Source: Isoetes taiwanensis
Taxonomy: Eukaryota; Streptophyta; Lycopodiopsida; Isoetales; Isoetaceae
NCBI GenBank assembly: GCA_021234155.1
Contig: JAJEKV010000002.1
Location: 26,278,617 to 26,342,616 of the forward strand
DNA: 64,000 nt
Direction: 5' to 3'
The position numbers and the translations under genes are program-made. Positions 9,815 through 21,759 of the stretch are shown here, in pieces. Positions within the stretch are counted from its first letter, which is position 1. Each line of letters begins with the position of its first letter. The notes under the pieces were generated by a model. It saw nothing but the letters and a program-made list of their open reading frames with translations. It was not told where the DNA came from and ran no database searches.

Positions 9815-10498
9815 TTACAACCCATATCCTCTATATGCACAGGCTTGATTTGCGAAATTAATATTCCAGATCGCTACTCTGCTTGTAAGATCAGTACATA
9901 ATGCTGCACTTCTCAAAAACTTGGCCAGATGCGGAAGCTCTTCATCCTCGTCCCTATTGTCACAATAAAATCGATTAATTTGTAAACCATTTGCAGGATT
10001 AAGCATGAAGGAAACAGAATTATCATCAACAATAATGACCCTCTTCATATTTCTGCCCAGTTTAGACAAATCCTTGACAGATCCATTTGTGCAAGAATCC
10101 TTGAACAGTCTATGAGAAATAAGGCCAAGAGGATCAATTTCGTCTATTGCAGCTTCTGCATAAGATCTTTCTGCAGCAGTGAAGACAACCAATTCGTAGC
10201 AGGCTGCTAAAGACTGCAAAAAATGATCAAGGCCAGGCCGTTTCCACATGTAAATTCTTGAAAGCGAACCATTTATGTTGACATCAAGGGTAAAATCATG
10301 GGCGCCCAAGTCGTGAAAACTGGAATCGACAAGAGTCTGATCTAGATCAAGGACTAGAGTGGGCTTTCCCTGTTGAAGGGCACTCTGTTCCGGCAGCAAA
10401 GGATTAGGCTTATGAAAGCTCAAAGCCTTGCTGCTATGGTGCTCCCTTTCATGGTAGTGAGGAACAAAGGCGTCGCCTTGGCTGATGACAGAGAGCAT
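9815..10498 (-). CDS. FCP1/SCP-like small phosphatase (HAD superfamily)
   Basis: A 227-residue protein of the FCP1/SCP (NIF) group, which removes phosphate from serine or threonine, in the best-studied cases on the RNA polymerase II C-terminal domain. The catalytic motif DLDQTL lies at residues 51-56 (nucleophile D51, acid/base D53); motif II is VVFTA around T107; the basic residue is in KDLSKLGR (142-149); motif III is VIIVDD with D158 and D159. A non-conserved N-terminus of ~45 residues precedes the domain and ~30 residues follow it. The reading frame is uninterrupted and intronless from ATG to TAA. A TATA box is centred ~45 nt upstream. The first ~45 codons are copied, broken, at 25792-26034 as part of a large duplication. 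The family call is strong; the substrate is unknown. Confidence 0.85.
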   Translation of the reverse strand: MLSVISQGDAFVPHYHEREHHSSKALSFHKPNPLLPEQSALQQGKPTLVLDLDQTLVDSSFHDLGAHDFTLDVNINGSLSRIYMWKRPGLDHFLQSLAACYELVVFTAAERSYAEAAIDEIDPLGLISHRLFKDSCTNGSVKDLSKLGRNMKRVIIVDDNSVSFMLNPANGLQINRFYCDNRDEDEELPHLAKFLRSAALCTDLTSRVAIWNINFANQACAYRGYGL

Positions 10499-10540
10499 TG
10501 GAAACCAAGTTCTCCTTTTACCACTAAAAGCTCAAATCTG

Positions 10541-10551
10541 CGTATATATAA
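10541..10551 (-). promoter_or_regulatory. TATA box of the phosphatase gene
   Basis: The minus strand reads GTTATATATACG, about 45-50 nt upstream of the ATG at 10498. The same element is kept in the duplicate copy near 25986-25994. The 5' UTR would be short. Confidence 0.55.
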
Positions 10552-10619
10552 CCAAGAAGAACAGCATTCCTGTAGTAGTGTAGGCAGCTCATTTCTTGTT
10601 TTCTTAATTCCATTTTAAT

Positions 10620-10972
10620 ATTTAATCACGTTATTTTTTAGTCCAAATGAGGGAGGGTCTTTAAAAAAAAATAAAAAATAACCACAACCACAAAATAAAA
10701 CCATTAAATATGAATGAAAAAAAGAGCCACCCATTTATCAACAAGAACGTGACGTTTTTTTACCCGGGGATTCACCTTTCATCGGGGTATAACCCAGTTT
10801 ATTTAGGGGGTCCCTTCCAAACCGGAAAGGGGAAACTCTCTTCCATTCCCCAACAAAACCAAAGTTGGGATCCATTTTTACCCCCTTCGTTAGCATCTTT
10901 TAGTCTTATTCTGGAGGTGGGCTATGGCGCAGAGGTGTTGCGCAGGGAGGTAATCCGACTTAGGGCTTCTGC
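10620..10972. other. upstream intergenic sequence of the phosphatase gene
   Basis: AT-rich sequence with A-runs, then GGGG/CCCC-rich patches near 10760-10870. No supported feature. It is duplicated at 26070-26414. Confidence 0.4.
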
Positions 10973-11433
10973 TTAGGTAAGCAGGGTCTACTGCTAGATC
11001 TTTGCCTTTGTTGCTTAGGGATCTGCTGGATATGAAACTGAAGGACGGATCTCTGAAGCTTAAGGTCGGGTTTGAAGCTGAAGGCCGGATCTTTGAAGCT
11101 TAAGGTCGGGTTTGAAGCTGAAAGCCAGATGCTTGAAGCTTGTCGACTCTTATCTTGCACTAATTCATCATTTGCATGAGATCTACATAGGAAAATTTAT
11201 GCTCCAAATCAAAATCGGCAAGAGACAACTCCCTCGCTTGCCTTCGTTCTAGAGTTTTTCTCTCTCTAGGATTTTGGCAAAGCCAGGATCATCCAATTCT
11301 TGAAATAATGAGATGATTCTTGCATGTATTGGAGCTTGCCATAGCAATGAGAATCTTGCAAAACCGAGGATTCAGTAAAGAGTATTTTTAATTTTTTCAA
11401 GTAACTTGATGGTCTACTTTTTTATTCCAGAAC
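10973..11433. repeat. dispersed repeat, left part
   Basis: Matches 3612-4085 and 26415-26875. It ends at the word CCAGAAC (11427-11433), which recurs at 18061-18067 where the right part of the same repeat resumes. Confidence 0.7.
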
Positions 11434-13255
11434 CAATCTTGTTTTTTTGGGTCTGGAGGAAAACATTTTTGGATTTATTTTTAAGAGATTTCTCTAAGGT
11501 TTTGGGGCTTTTGGCTGCAGGAAAAATAAACTTGATATTCCAAAAATCGAAAAAATAGATTTCAATTTCGATTTCAATTTTTGCCCTTTCCCATCTTGGG
11601 CAATACCGATTTTTCCCCTTTCAATTTTTGCATCTTGCATGCATCTTCCATGATTATGCCAAAATTTATGTCCGGCATGGAAGACAAGTGGGTTGTTTTT
11701 CGCCATAACCTAATCGGCCAAAGTCGTGGAGTTTGTAAGCTCTACTTTTGGTGGCTCAGAGTTCCGTCGACTTCCATAACTAAGACATTTTGAGGTAATT
11801 GCATTTGTTTCTTAAATTGTTCATGGTTCTATGATTTTGAGGTTTCGATTCATCTATCAGCTATGCTGCATCTAGCAAGAAACTGCATGCAACGATAACT
11901 CAAGCTGGATATTAGTATTAGATTTGATGCAATTTGCCTGTTGCGAAGCAAGAAGGAGACCGTTTTCTGCATGATGCTTCTAACTTCTCGACCAATCTTC
12001 TTAGACCTTTCCTGCTTCATGTTTACAAGTTGATTAGGCATGTAGGTCGGCTTAGAGATAGATTCAAGCTCCGAGTTGTAGGTTAGAGTTCGTGATTTGT
12101 TTCTTTCAAAGAAAAGAAACACTATAGGAGGAAGATGTTACTGCCTAAATCTGTCATGGATGAAGATGAGAATGCACAGGATAAGGCTTTATTTAATGAA
12201 GGCATTCATCTTTTGTTTCTAGGATCAGAACCTGATCTAAATCTTTATCTTTTGCTTGGTGGTCTTTGTAAATGGATTTCTCTCTAGAATTAATTTACTG
12301 TAAGGTTTTCCCTTGTGTACGTTCTAGCTACTTCAAGGTTACTCTAACATTTAGACTTGCTCAAAAACTCCTAAGCTTTTCTATGTCAAACAATCCCTCT
12401 GTTTATCTGCTAGCTAAGAAAGAGGTTAACATCAACTACTGAAACTGGACATAGTAGGGATAATTATTGTGAAGAATAATCATAGGGACTGTTTTTTAGC
12501 TTTGTCAAAGATGCAAATAAGTCGTATTTAGTTAAAGTGGGTCTCCCACTTTTTTCTAACCTCGGGTTATTTTACATACAAAAGGAGCTTGGGCAATCAA
12601 ACCGCCCATAATTGAATTTTGTCCGTTAATGTGCATCCAAGCTTTCAAGCTTTTCTGGATAGGCGATGAGAACAAGAACAATGCAACTCAAACATAGGAA
12701 TTTCATTCTGATTGAAACCAAAGTTCTAGTTGAAAAAGATTCTTAGTTGAACATTTTGGCTCTATTTTCTTAGGTGGGTAGACAAGAGATCACAAATTCC
12801 AACAAAAATTAAGCAAGTTGTTTACTTAATCACCAAAAAATACTAGTTTTGAGATACCTTATATTTATAAACGGGCTCACATAATATATATATTACATTG
12901 GGTGAAGAGACCATAGTGGTCAGTATGGGCACAATGATTACACCCTTTTCACACATGAACCACCTAGTCTGAAAGGGCATGGTGCTCTCCAAGTCATGGA
13001 GCAACTTACAGACGATAAATTTGTATGAGGAGTTCCTTCATGGGCCACGTGCTTGTATGTCCAACTGATGTCACCACCTCTTCGGCACCTTTCTTCAATG
13101 AACCGGTCTTTTTCATTGCTCCCAAGCATGTACTTTATCCCCTGGTCGAGATAAGGACTGAAAAGACAAAAACAAGTTAGTCAAGTGATGCTACTGAGGC
13201 AAAAAAATAAAATAAAAACAGTTTTAGGGCCATTTTGGAAAATACAAATTGAGAG

Positions 13256-13590
13256 GCCTTTCTCGACTCATGAGTCGAGAAAGGCTCAGAAGTGAAAAAC
13301 ATAGAAAAAGGCCTTTCTCGTAGCCGAGAAAGGCAACAAAGCGTCAAAACTGGGTTTTAGTCGGAAGGCTTTTTCGACTTCAGCGAAATGAGAAAGAAGT
13401 ACCAAAAGCTGAAAAAACACGTGGTTTAGGGATCGGAAGGGCTTTCTCGATTTCGCTGAGTCAAGAAAGAAGCTCAAAACTTTAAAAACGCAGTTTGAGG
13501 GCCTTTCTCGTGAGTCGAAGTCAAGAAAAGGCGACTCAAGTTTAAAAACGGGTTGAGGGGCCTTTCTCATTCGTAGTCGAGAAAGGCAAC
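13256..13590. repeat. ~60-bp hairpin repeat array
   Basis: About six units each containing GCCTTTCTCGACT and AGTCGAGAAAGGC arms. The first (13256-13285) is a perfect 30-bp palindrome. Degraded counterparts lie at 28780-29125. Confidence 0.8.
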
Positions 13591-13639
13591 CGAAGTAAAA
13601 AGGCAATTTCAAAGGGCCGGAGATTATTTTTAAGGAGCA

Positions 13640-13970
13640 TCATTTTATCTATCTATCCATCTAATTTTCCACCATATGGTTTATTATTCTATCACACCAT
13701 AGTTTATTGTTTTCTCCACAAACACATTAGTATTTAGCACACATTAGCATTTTAACAATTGTTTTATACTAGCACACATTGAGTATTAGCACATTAGTAT
13801 TTTTATACTAGCAATGACTTAATTAGCACACATTAATACTTTATACCACCACAATTTCATAATACACGCATTAGCATACCAGCATCTGGTCCATACAAAA
13901 GCAATATATAGTTATATAGTATAGTATAGCATACTAGCACATGGTCCATGCAAAACAATATATATAGTAT
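13640..13970. repeat. AT-rich degenerate tandem repeat
   Basis: Repeated variants of AGCACACATTAGTATTTTATACT with short TATCTATC runs. Duplicated at 29140-29480. Confidence 0.6.
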
Positions 13971-14452
13971 AGCCATGCATCATTTCCTTTGAAAAAAAGT
14001 GAACTAATTTAAAATTATACTATAATCTTGTATAAGCCAACTTTTTATCTTAGACATAAGAATTATATGCCTAGCACCTCTAAAGGTCAACATAAGATTG
14101 TAAAATATGATTATACAAGCAATAATATAGAAACACAACCATGCTATCGTTTGACAAAATTTAAATTTATTTATATACAAAATAAAATTATAGCCCGTTA
14201 ATGGTATGTTTGTATTATATTACTGTAACTTTTTTTTCCAAAGATGTCCTAGAAATTTAAAATTTGGTGCATGCGACCCCTTTTTTTTCCCATTAACCTT
14301 TATAGAAAATAACCCATTGGCCACGCTTATATCCGCTTTTTTTTCACGCATTACCCCATTATCTACTGGCTTTTTTTTCTCCCACCTCTAAGTTCGAATT
14401 TGAAATTGAAAAGGGGGAGATTTTCAAATTTGAAATTGGAAAAAGGGGAGAT

Positions 14453-15094
14453 TTGGTACGCCTTTTGAGAAGAAGAAATTTGGTACAATTTACGAAATCA
14501 TGGTTTGGCTATAACTCTCAAGATCCCGCTATGGCATGGAAGGCCGAAATGCTATCCAAGAACCATTTCCTTTCATGTTTGCGTTGCATAAAATCCGTTG
14601 AATGCGTGATTCGGTATTCCAAAGCCAAGGGAACGGTTTTTGCAGACCGCATAAGAAGCTCGGAAGCCGATTCCCCAGAGGCAGTTTTCGAAATGAGCCC
14701 GGTTCCAGAGCCGGATTTCGAACAAGATGTTAGATCGCGGAGCCCGATTCTAGAAAGGAGTCGGAGGCGAGCCGGTTTCCAAGCTTCATCGACGCGGGTT
14801 GCTTTTCTATCTACCGTGGACTGCTTCCTATCCGCTTCATCGTCCCAGGCATCGAGCCTTAGTTTACCCTCGTATGGCGAGAAGATCCGCCCTTCTTTCA
14901 TCACGGGCGTCATTATCGAAAAGAGCATGCTTTTCCGCAAACATTCTAGCGAGACCTTGCCTCCCGCCTCTTGGCTTTGCCTCAGTTATGCAATGTTTCA
15001 AATAATCGGTTGTCCGGCAGCGAATCCTCGGGTAACCTTCTCGGCTTCTGCATTTTTGGGAAATCCTGAACTGAAGAAACTAATTCCGCCCTAA
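14453..15094 (+). CDS. unrecognised ORF, 213 aa
   Basis: I do not recognise this ORF. It is open from an ATG at 14453 to a stop at 15094, Ser/Arg/Ala-rich, with no signal peptide, membrane segment or known motif visible. The antisense strand is open over much of the same stretch (140 codons), and the duplicate at 30010-30480 is broken in every frame. It could be the leader of a retroelement or chance coding in a GC-richer patch; I doubt it is an active gene. Confidence 0.2.
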   Translation: MVRLLRRRNLVQFTKSWFGYNSQDPAMAWKAEMLSKNHFLSCLRCIKSVECVIRYSKAKGTVFADRIRSSEADSPEAVFEMSPVPEPDFEQDVRSRSPILERSRRRAGFQASSTRVAFLSTVDCFLSASSSQASSLSLPSYGEKIRPSFITGVIIEKSMLFRKHSSETLPPASWLCLSYAMFQIIGCPAANPRVTFSASAFLGNPELKKLIPP

Positions 15095-15454
15095 TTCCAA
15101 AGCCAATTTGAGCGGCGGTCCTAATCCTAGCCTTGATTATGGCATGAAGAGGGCTGAAATTGCCATGGCTTCTTACACCTCTGAGCTGCATTTTCTGGCA
15201 AATCCGGTCTTTGGTCGATTGCCAAAGACCCGATACCAATGCAGTGGATCCATAACGCAGGGCCGGGTCGATTCAAATGTCGCTTTAAATCCATCTTTCC
15301 ACCTCGACTCAATTAGTCGAGGAAGAGAAAGGTTTATATTTTTTTATTAAATTAATTAAATTATTTTTATATTTAATTAAATTAATTATTAATTATATTT
15401 AATATTAATCTTTTTAATCTCAAGGGGATACATTCCCCTTTAGTTATTTCTTTT

Positions 15455-15690
15455 ATTTCCCCTCCCCTTCCCCACCTCTCCCCTTCCCCCCCCTCTTCCC
15501 CTCCCTTTTTGCCCCCTCCCCCTTGCCCTCCTCCCCTTGCCCCTTTGCCCCTTACCCACCTCCCTTTGCCCCCTCTTCTGCGCCCCCCCTTCCTAACTTC
15601 CTCCCCCCCTTCTTCCTAACTTACCTTCCATGCTTCTCCTCTCCCCCCCAACTTCTCCCCTTCCCTCCCCCTTCTACACACACCCCTCTA
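15455..15690. repeat. polypyrimidine tract (C/T-rich)
   Basis: About 230 bp almost entirely C and T, with many CCCC runs, next to an AT-rich stretch at 15335-15410. The minus strand has many GGG/GGGG runs, so G-quadruplex or triplex structures are possible. Duplicated at about 31020-31280. Confidence 0.85.
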
Positions 15691-17233
15691 GGTTTTGTAA
15701 ACTTTCTCAACTATTTATTTGAAATGAGTCTCATTTCACCGGGAGTCCCAAATTTCGGGAATTTCCAATCCACTTTAATTAAATGCGACTTAAATGTTCA
15801 TTTGGTATTCTAATTTAGGGGGTACTATATAATGTATTGCTCTATGGCTAAACTGGTGTCATTGCGATCATGCAGGCACTTCTAAATTTGCATGCACTAG
15901 CTATTGTCCGTAGCAAGGCATTGAAATTCAGAAGTTGTTTGAGCATTGGAATCATTTTTTTATCTCGGTTGTACTGCCCTAACTTGCAGTCTTTGAGAAT
16001 AAATTGCTGACAGCCTCTTGAACTGACATTTTTGGACGAGTTCATCTTTAATTAGTTTTAGGTGTCCACAACATTTGTTCTCCAACTTTTGTATGTGCCC
16101 AATTGAAGCATCTGGCAGTTATGCCATATTACTTGGGGTAATGACCTATTTCATTGGAGGATATATATCAAAACTTTTGGTTCTTTCCATTATAAAAACA
16201 TGCCATGTTTTAAAAGTATGCAAACAAGTGGGCAATCTACTTTCTAATCTCTCCTTTTGATGTCAAGATTGTTCTTTTGCAAGTTCAAAAGCAATCTTCT
16301 TCAAGTTGATGATTATTATGGGGTTGATCACTCAGGTGTGAAAAGCAAGTTCGCTTGTCACTCAAGCTCAAATCCTTCCTTCTCTTTTGTTTTTTTCCAT
16401 GTGGGAAAGCTGAGATTAATCTTTATTTACATGCAAATGAAGCAGTAAGTTTGTGTCTCCTTCAGTTTCTGCTCTGTTGATTTAGATCCATGTCCATTAT
16501 TTATTTCAAAAGGAAATTATAGATCTAGGACACTACTGATGTGGTTTGATCTCCAAAACTTATTCTCCAATATATCCTTCAGGCTTTACTGCTTTAAAAA
16601 GCCTAAAATGGCACTTTGATAAGATTTCAAATAGTGATATTGATGGATTCTTGCAGACAAGGTTGCATTTTACTTTACAGTAGGATGCTGGATGTTTAAG
16701 AACCAATAGTGTTGTCTACATTATGTTGTCTCTGCTATTAAATCTCAGTTCAAAAGGACATGTTTGCATCTTAAACCCTTAAAGAAAGAAAAATCTATTT
16801 TTGACCTTGCACTGTTGCTAGATTTTTTACTATTTCCGTGCAGTCATCTAAACTATGGATAATTTGGAGAAGACCGTGTATGAGAAACTTTCAATAGATG
16901 CCAAGGGAACTTATCCAAGGAAATGCGATCAGAATTATTCATTGTAATATACATACTCTATGCACTATGTATGAGTTCTCTAGCTTATAGCAAGAAGTTA
17001 AAGATATTGACCAATGACTTATCTAAACATATATTACCAAGATTTTGGGGGTCTGCACATGACTCTAATCTTCTCAGGGTTGTATTTATTGTATTCTAAC
17101 ATTTTGAGTAATGGTAGTTCTGATTAGTGAAATGGATTCAGTGATGACCTCTTCCAATAGATTATGAAGTGCCAGTTTCTTTGAGGCTTTTTTGCCAAAC
17201 CTTTAGTTACTGAGCCATTACAATATTTGGTAG

Positions 17234-17929
17234 GTAGGTGTGACAATCCTCCACGGGGCTTTTGCATACACAAGCAAGGTGTTAAGGTTCATGCCTTGAG
17301 TGAAGACATTTTCCTGGTGAGTAACTATATCATTTTGGCGCTTAGGTATTACAGATCTTTTACTACAGGCTATGAATTGAACATGTTCTTTCACTTTGAG
17401 ATAAATCATGAATATAAATAGGTTGGAAGAGGACATGGTGTAGGCATTAACCAGATCTCATTATCAAAGATAGCAAATGAAATTGACAAGCAGATGCTCA
17501 ACAGAGATTTGAGATACATAGAGATAAGATCATTGTTTTGGCTTCGTCCAGATGACTTTACAGTGGTTTCCACTTCGGTACTTTGGTAAGCAATCATTTC
17601 CTATAAATGCATGGGGCTTGCAATGATGTCGACTTTACAATATGGGCAAAATGGAGGTCGTGATGCAGTGTTGGCATCTCAATCTCTGGTGCAGATTGGT
17701 CCTTCTCTAATTATCATGGAGATTTCTTTTTTAGAAAGATTTTTTGATTGGCATTTGTGACTTTGGAGGTGATACAGTCACAACATGGCTTACGATTTTA
17801 GCCTGCAGTACACAAGGTATTTTGATATATGGCATCCTAGGACATCAAACATGCATGGTAGCCATTATGGCAAATCAACTCTTCCAGAACCATTTCCAAA
17901 TCAGTTCCTTATACAAGGAAGCAACATAG
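17234..17929 (+). pseudogene. three phase-compatible exon-like segments of an unknown gene
   Basis: The segments are 17234-17316, 17422-17585 and 17778-17929. Each is preceded by AG and followed by a GT donor (GTGAGT, GTAAG, GTAGGT), and the reading phases match: the first ends on a full codon, the second leaves two bases, the third supplies one. The translations look protein-like (CDNPPRGFCIHKQGVKVHAL; NEIDKQMLNRDLRYIEIRSL; YTRYFDIWHPRTSNMHGSHY). No family is recognised and no start or end of the gene is found. Possible earlier coding remnants lie at 16280-16330 and 16856-16948. The counterpart at 32905-33630 is broken, so at least one copy is defunct or badly sequenced. It lies in a possible insertion block, so gene capture is possible. 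Confidence 0.4.
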
Positions 17930-18060
17930 GTAGGTAGAACAATCAAGAATACTTGCAATATTGAAAAGGTTCTAATTGCATTTATGATAACAAAGTTGTA
18001 TCAGAATACAAATTCGATTCTTTCCTTTAAAGTGTTCAAGTTGTTACTCAACGCCGGGCA

Positions 18061-18760
18061 CCAGAACTAGTTTGATTTTAAATTGAAACTTATCCCTATG
18101 CGCCTACCCGCGTAATATGGCCATGTCAATACCAATTTTTTCTCCTACTACCATGGGTATGCCAATAGATGGAGGTGATGTCATATTGCAAGCCCAACCT
18201 CTACTTGCACAGGGCTCACCTATCTGGCAGACAAATCTTTGCTGACAGACCACAAATTGCTCTAAAAAGGGAGGCAAGGGCAAAGGCACAAGCACCATGT
18301 CTGGCTTAGCAGATCTATTGCAGACACTCACACTTGGCAGTAAGCAACTCCTAACCACCAATATAGGCTCATGCAACTATTCCAGTTCAACAATCCGAGG
18401 AGCCCTAGATGCAAAGTCTAGGTTAACGTTGAGTATTTTGTGGCTAAACTTGCACAGAATTCGATTCTAAATTGAGATTTATCCCTACACACCTATCCAC
18501 CTAATATGGACATGCCAACACCAATTTTTTCTCCTACTACCAAGGATATGCCAATAGGCTATGATAGACTCCATTCCAACGTGCATGATAGACCACTCAG
18601 GCGAGCAGCACATATCACAAACTGCTCAAAGAAAGGAGTTGAGAACAAGGGCACAGGCAGTGACAAGATTTAGAGAAAGACGCACTGATGAAACAAAACG
18701 TCTCCAACGTAACTTCTGTTTGGTCGGTCATCTATTTATGCATGGCTAATAAAGTAAGTA
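18061..18760. repeat. dispersed relic repeat, right part
   Basis: Same family as 5609-6095 with its two sub-blocks, including the CACCTAATATGGACATGCC word that corresponds to the insertion site of the TR-GAG element in copy C. Coding frames are broken. Confidence 0.6.
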
Positions 18761-19045
18761 CAATGGTTTGATCCAAATATAGGATCAGTTCTTACAATCA
18801 TGCAAGGTCATCTTTATGAGACAAACCTTCGATTCCCAACACTCCCCCATTCGGCTCATAACAAAGAGAAATTTGGACAACAACTATAAACAAGTACTAT
18901 AATATATGCGCTACTATAATATATCTTTATTCGCTACAAACCGTGTTGATTCTCGGCTACTCGCTACATTCTTGCTCTAGTGTTGATCTCTTTCTCCCCA
19001 TGCTCGACTCAGAAGCTGAACTGGAAAATAGTCCGAGCGTGGCAC

Positions 19046-19398
19046 TGTTGGAATATAAATATGCTGACTAAGCATAATCTAATTTGAAACAATGATTGGT
19101 TCAACACTTCCTACGCAGTCTTGAGAAAGGTGCTGAAATGTCTGAAAGCTGACACTTTATTGCTTGAGCACCCGACCCTAAATGGTGCCTAATTAGTGGA
19201 CGGTGGTTAAACGGTAGACTACTATTCTTAGTCTCACCGATTGTATATATATTCATTGTACGTTATGTACTATGCAATGCTCAGAAGTAGAGATTGTATT
19301 TCCTATTGCTTTTCTCAATAGAATTATTCTTGTTCTTCTATTCTATCTCTTGAGTTCGATCTTGCGGGGTTTGTGCTGGTTTTGCACTAGTTCTATCA
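19046..19398 (+). repeat. 5' LTR of the truncated Copia element
   Basis: 353 bp from TGTTGGAATATAAATATG to TTCTATCA, with a TATATATATT promoter element near 19245. The primer site follows directly. No 3' partner in the window. Confidence 0.75.
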
Positions 19399-19411
19399 TA
19401 GTATCAGATGC
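19399..19411 (+). other. primer-binding site, tRNA-iMet (imperfect)
   Basis: TAGTATCAGATGC, close to the TGGTATCAGAGC consensus, immediately after the LTR. Confidence 0.7.
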
Positions 19412-19730
19412 TTTCTTGAGGGGAGAATAGAGCAAGCTATTGGAGAAGCATCCAAATTGGATTGACCATCATTTATAGAAGTTCTTTGGCTGAGATTTGG
19501 TGGTGGAAAATCTCATTTGCAGCATTGGAGAAGATTCTTGGCTTTTGGCCTGGAGGAAGTGTTTTGGGAGAGAGATTCGGATTTTCCAGCAAGTTCTGGT
19601 GTGAGATTCAAGTTTTCCAAGACCTTTTTGGCGACAAAATTCAAGGTTCAACTTTTCTAATGGGTGCTTTGTTTGGTGACGAATTTGTTTTCTCAACCAT
19701 TTTTTTGGCTGCTGAAAACAGGAGAAATTC

Positions 19731-20204
19731 ATGGATCCATTCAGGTTCTCACAGAATGCAAAGCTCACTAACAATAATTACCATGCTTGGAAGAAGTTCA
19801 TGGTGAATTATTTGATATTTAGTGATTTGGGAACGGTGTTTGATGAAGACTTTATCAGCACCAGGTCAGCAGATGCTGGTAGGATAAACCAGAAACCTTG
19901 TGCTCTTGTCAAAATATTGGCTGAAGAGACAATTGGTCATGAAATCAACCATTTTACTGAGTTTAAGAATATGTGGTCTCATTTGGAGAAGTCTCTTGAT
20001 AGCAAGGGTATGGCTACTCAAATGTTGATCCAGAACAAAATGAGACATGCCCAATTAGGTGATTTCAAATTTGTCATGGCATACCTTACAAAGATGAAGC
20101 AATGGTGCTTGGATTACATGGCTGCTGGTGGAGTGTTGTCTAAAAAACAACTGATTCAAGATATCTTGGTTGGTCTTCCTCAACCATTATGCTATTATCC
20201 TTGA
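19731..20204 (+). pseudogene. Copia gag, N-terminal part
   Basis: Encodes the Copia capsid protein. The 157-codon frame starts with ATG and has the usual plant Copia gag pattern: an aromatic NNYHAWKKFM motif near residue 20, then a UBN2-type helical domain (MWSHLEKSLDSKGMATQ, residues ~75-95, and LTKMKQWCLDYM). The frame breaks at 20204, but the same protein continues in other frames to a CCHC knuckle remnant near 20440-20480. The duplicate at 35504-36030 has different breaks. Start chosen at the first ATG after the leader. Confidence 0.75.
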
Positions 20205-21210
20205 GAAGATGGGATACAAAGGGAGAGATTGATATAGCCAAAGTAACCATTCTCTTTTGCAACAAGAGGAGTTGGTGTAGAGAAGCAAAGAGATGGGAGA
20301 GTGGACCATGCTAATTTTGTGTCTACTTCTGCGGGCTGACACCAAGAAGAAGTTTGTCTGATAGCAAAGACTCTAGGAAGTCAAAAATGTGAAGTCACGA
20401 TGGTAAAAGAAATCCAAAAGAGTTCAAGTCTTTGGAATTTAGTGAAAAGGGTCACTACGAGTTGTGTAGAAAGGAGAAAAAGCTTCGAAAAGGATAGTGA
20501 CACGAGAAACTGTGATCAACTCTAAAGGGAGAGACAAGTCTTTGTTGCATGTCCGCCACTTTTGATCTTTGAATATCCCAATCTTGCAGCGGCGGCCAGC
20601 ACCTAAAGAAGAATTTGGATTTTGGTTTCGAGAACCCCACGATTCATCTTAGGAGATTGGATGTGTTTTCACGAACTTGAACCTCGATGCGGAGGTGATG
20701 TGAAGATGGGTGATGGATATTCTCTTCCTATCACGAGGAAGGGCATTGTAGCTTTTCAATTCGTGGGCGTGATGTAGTTAGTAAGGTGAGAATGTCATAT
20801 GCGCTCCGGATTACAATCTAATATCATGTCTGCTTCTTTGAATTTGATAAAGCGAGCCATCACATTGTTCTCGAAAATGGCAAAACCTATCTACTGGGTA
20901 GGGATCCAGTTGAAGAAATTGACTTGAAAAGTCCTACGACTCATGTACGGTGGGCGTTTGCGGGTAAACTTGTATATCTTTAATGGATTGATTCATAAAA
21001 GACTAAACAAGGTCTAGTATGTCTTTGATTTATTTGCTTTGAGCATCTATGGCATGTTCGTTTTGGTCATGTTGGAGGCACTACTGTATATGCTTTGTAC
21101 AAGAACAAGATGGTTGGTATTCCTCTCTAAAATGTGTCAAGCTTGAGTGTGATGCATGACATCTCGGAAAGCAACCTCAACAGCCTTATATTTAGTAGGG
21201 AGCGTCACAA

Positions 21211-21222
21211 TGGTATCAGAGC
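21211..21222 (+). other. orphan primer-binding site TGGTATCAGAGC
   Basis: A perfect tRNA-iMet primer site preceded by GTCACAA, with no complete LTR before it. It may mark the start of another LTR-type element whose 5' LTR is lost and whose body contains the GC-rich leader and the unrecognised ORF downstream. Its duplicate at 36980 is slightly altered. Confidence 0.5.
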
Positions 21223-21759
21223 GATGTTCTTGGTTGACCAGGAACTAGCACTGACCATGTCCCTGAAAGTAGTCTAACAGGCCTAATAGGGTGCGAAATG
21301 AAAATTTCCACCGTGGAACCTCGAAAATAGGGGAAAAAAAAATTTCTCCTAGGTAGTGGGTCCGTAAGAATAGGCTAAGTTGTTAGATGAGAAAAAAGAA
21401 TGAGTCAAATAAACATTCTAGTAAAATTGGAGTGAAAATTATGAATCAGCATCAGATTTCACCTAAAATGGGTTGAAGAATCATGCCAATCCGAGACCTG
21501 GGTGAAAAATGGCGCAAATTCATAATTAACACTTCAAACCATTAGCAAAAAAAAATTCGAAATCTTAAGTAAATATTAATAATTAGGTATATTGGAGCAT
21601 TTAATAAGAGGGGCTAATTATTAGACCTATTAATGGTAGGGGAATATTCCCTAGAGCATCTTCCTTTTTAAATATCTTTTTGTCACCTCATTTTCCCCCC
21701 AACCTTGCCCAGATCCTCTCTCTCTTGGTCAGCTTAACGTCATCAGTTTCCTTAACCGT

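Larger units (their letters stand above)
11434..18060. mobile_element. 6.6-kb block inserted in the dispersed repeat
   Basis: Copy C (around 4085) reads straight from the left to the right part of this repeat, whereas here 6.6 kb lies between, flanked by the direct repeat CCAGAAC at 11427-11433 and 18061-18067. The block holds AT-rich DNA, hairpin repeats (13256-13590), a 213-codon ORF, a pyrimidine tract and three phase-compatible exon-like segments (17234-17929). A short open frame at 12135-12287 is also present but not recognised. No LTRs, terminal inverted repeats or poly-A tail were found, so the mechanism is unknown. Deletion in copy C is the alternative. Confidence 0.45.
19046..21206 (+). 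mobile_element. truncated Copia element
   Basis: It has a 5' LTR, primer site, gag, a CCHC knuckle remnant (about 20430-20480) and protease/pre-integrase remnants (about 20640-21170, including the LWHVRFGHVGG-like stretch typical of the GAG-pre-integrase domain). It stops there: no integrase core, reverse transcriptase or 3' LTR follows. A second copy is at about 34828-36975. Confidence 0.75.
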
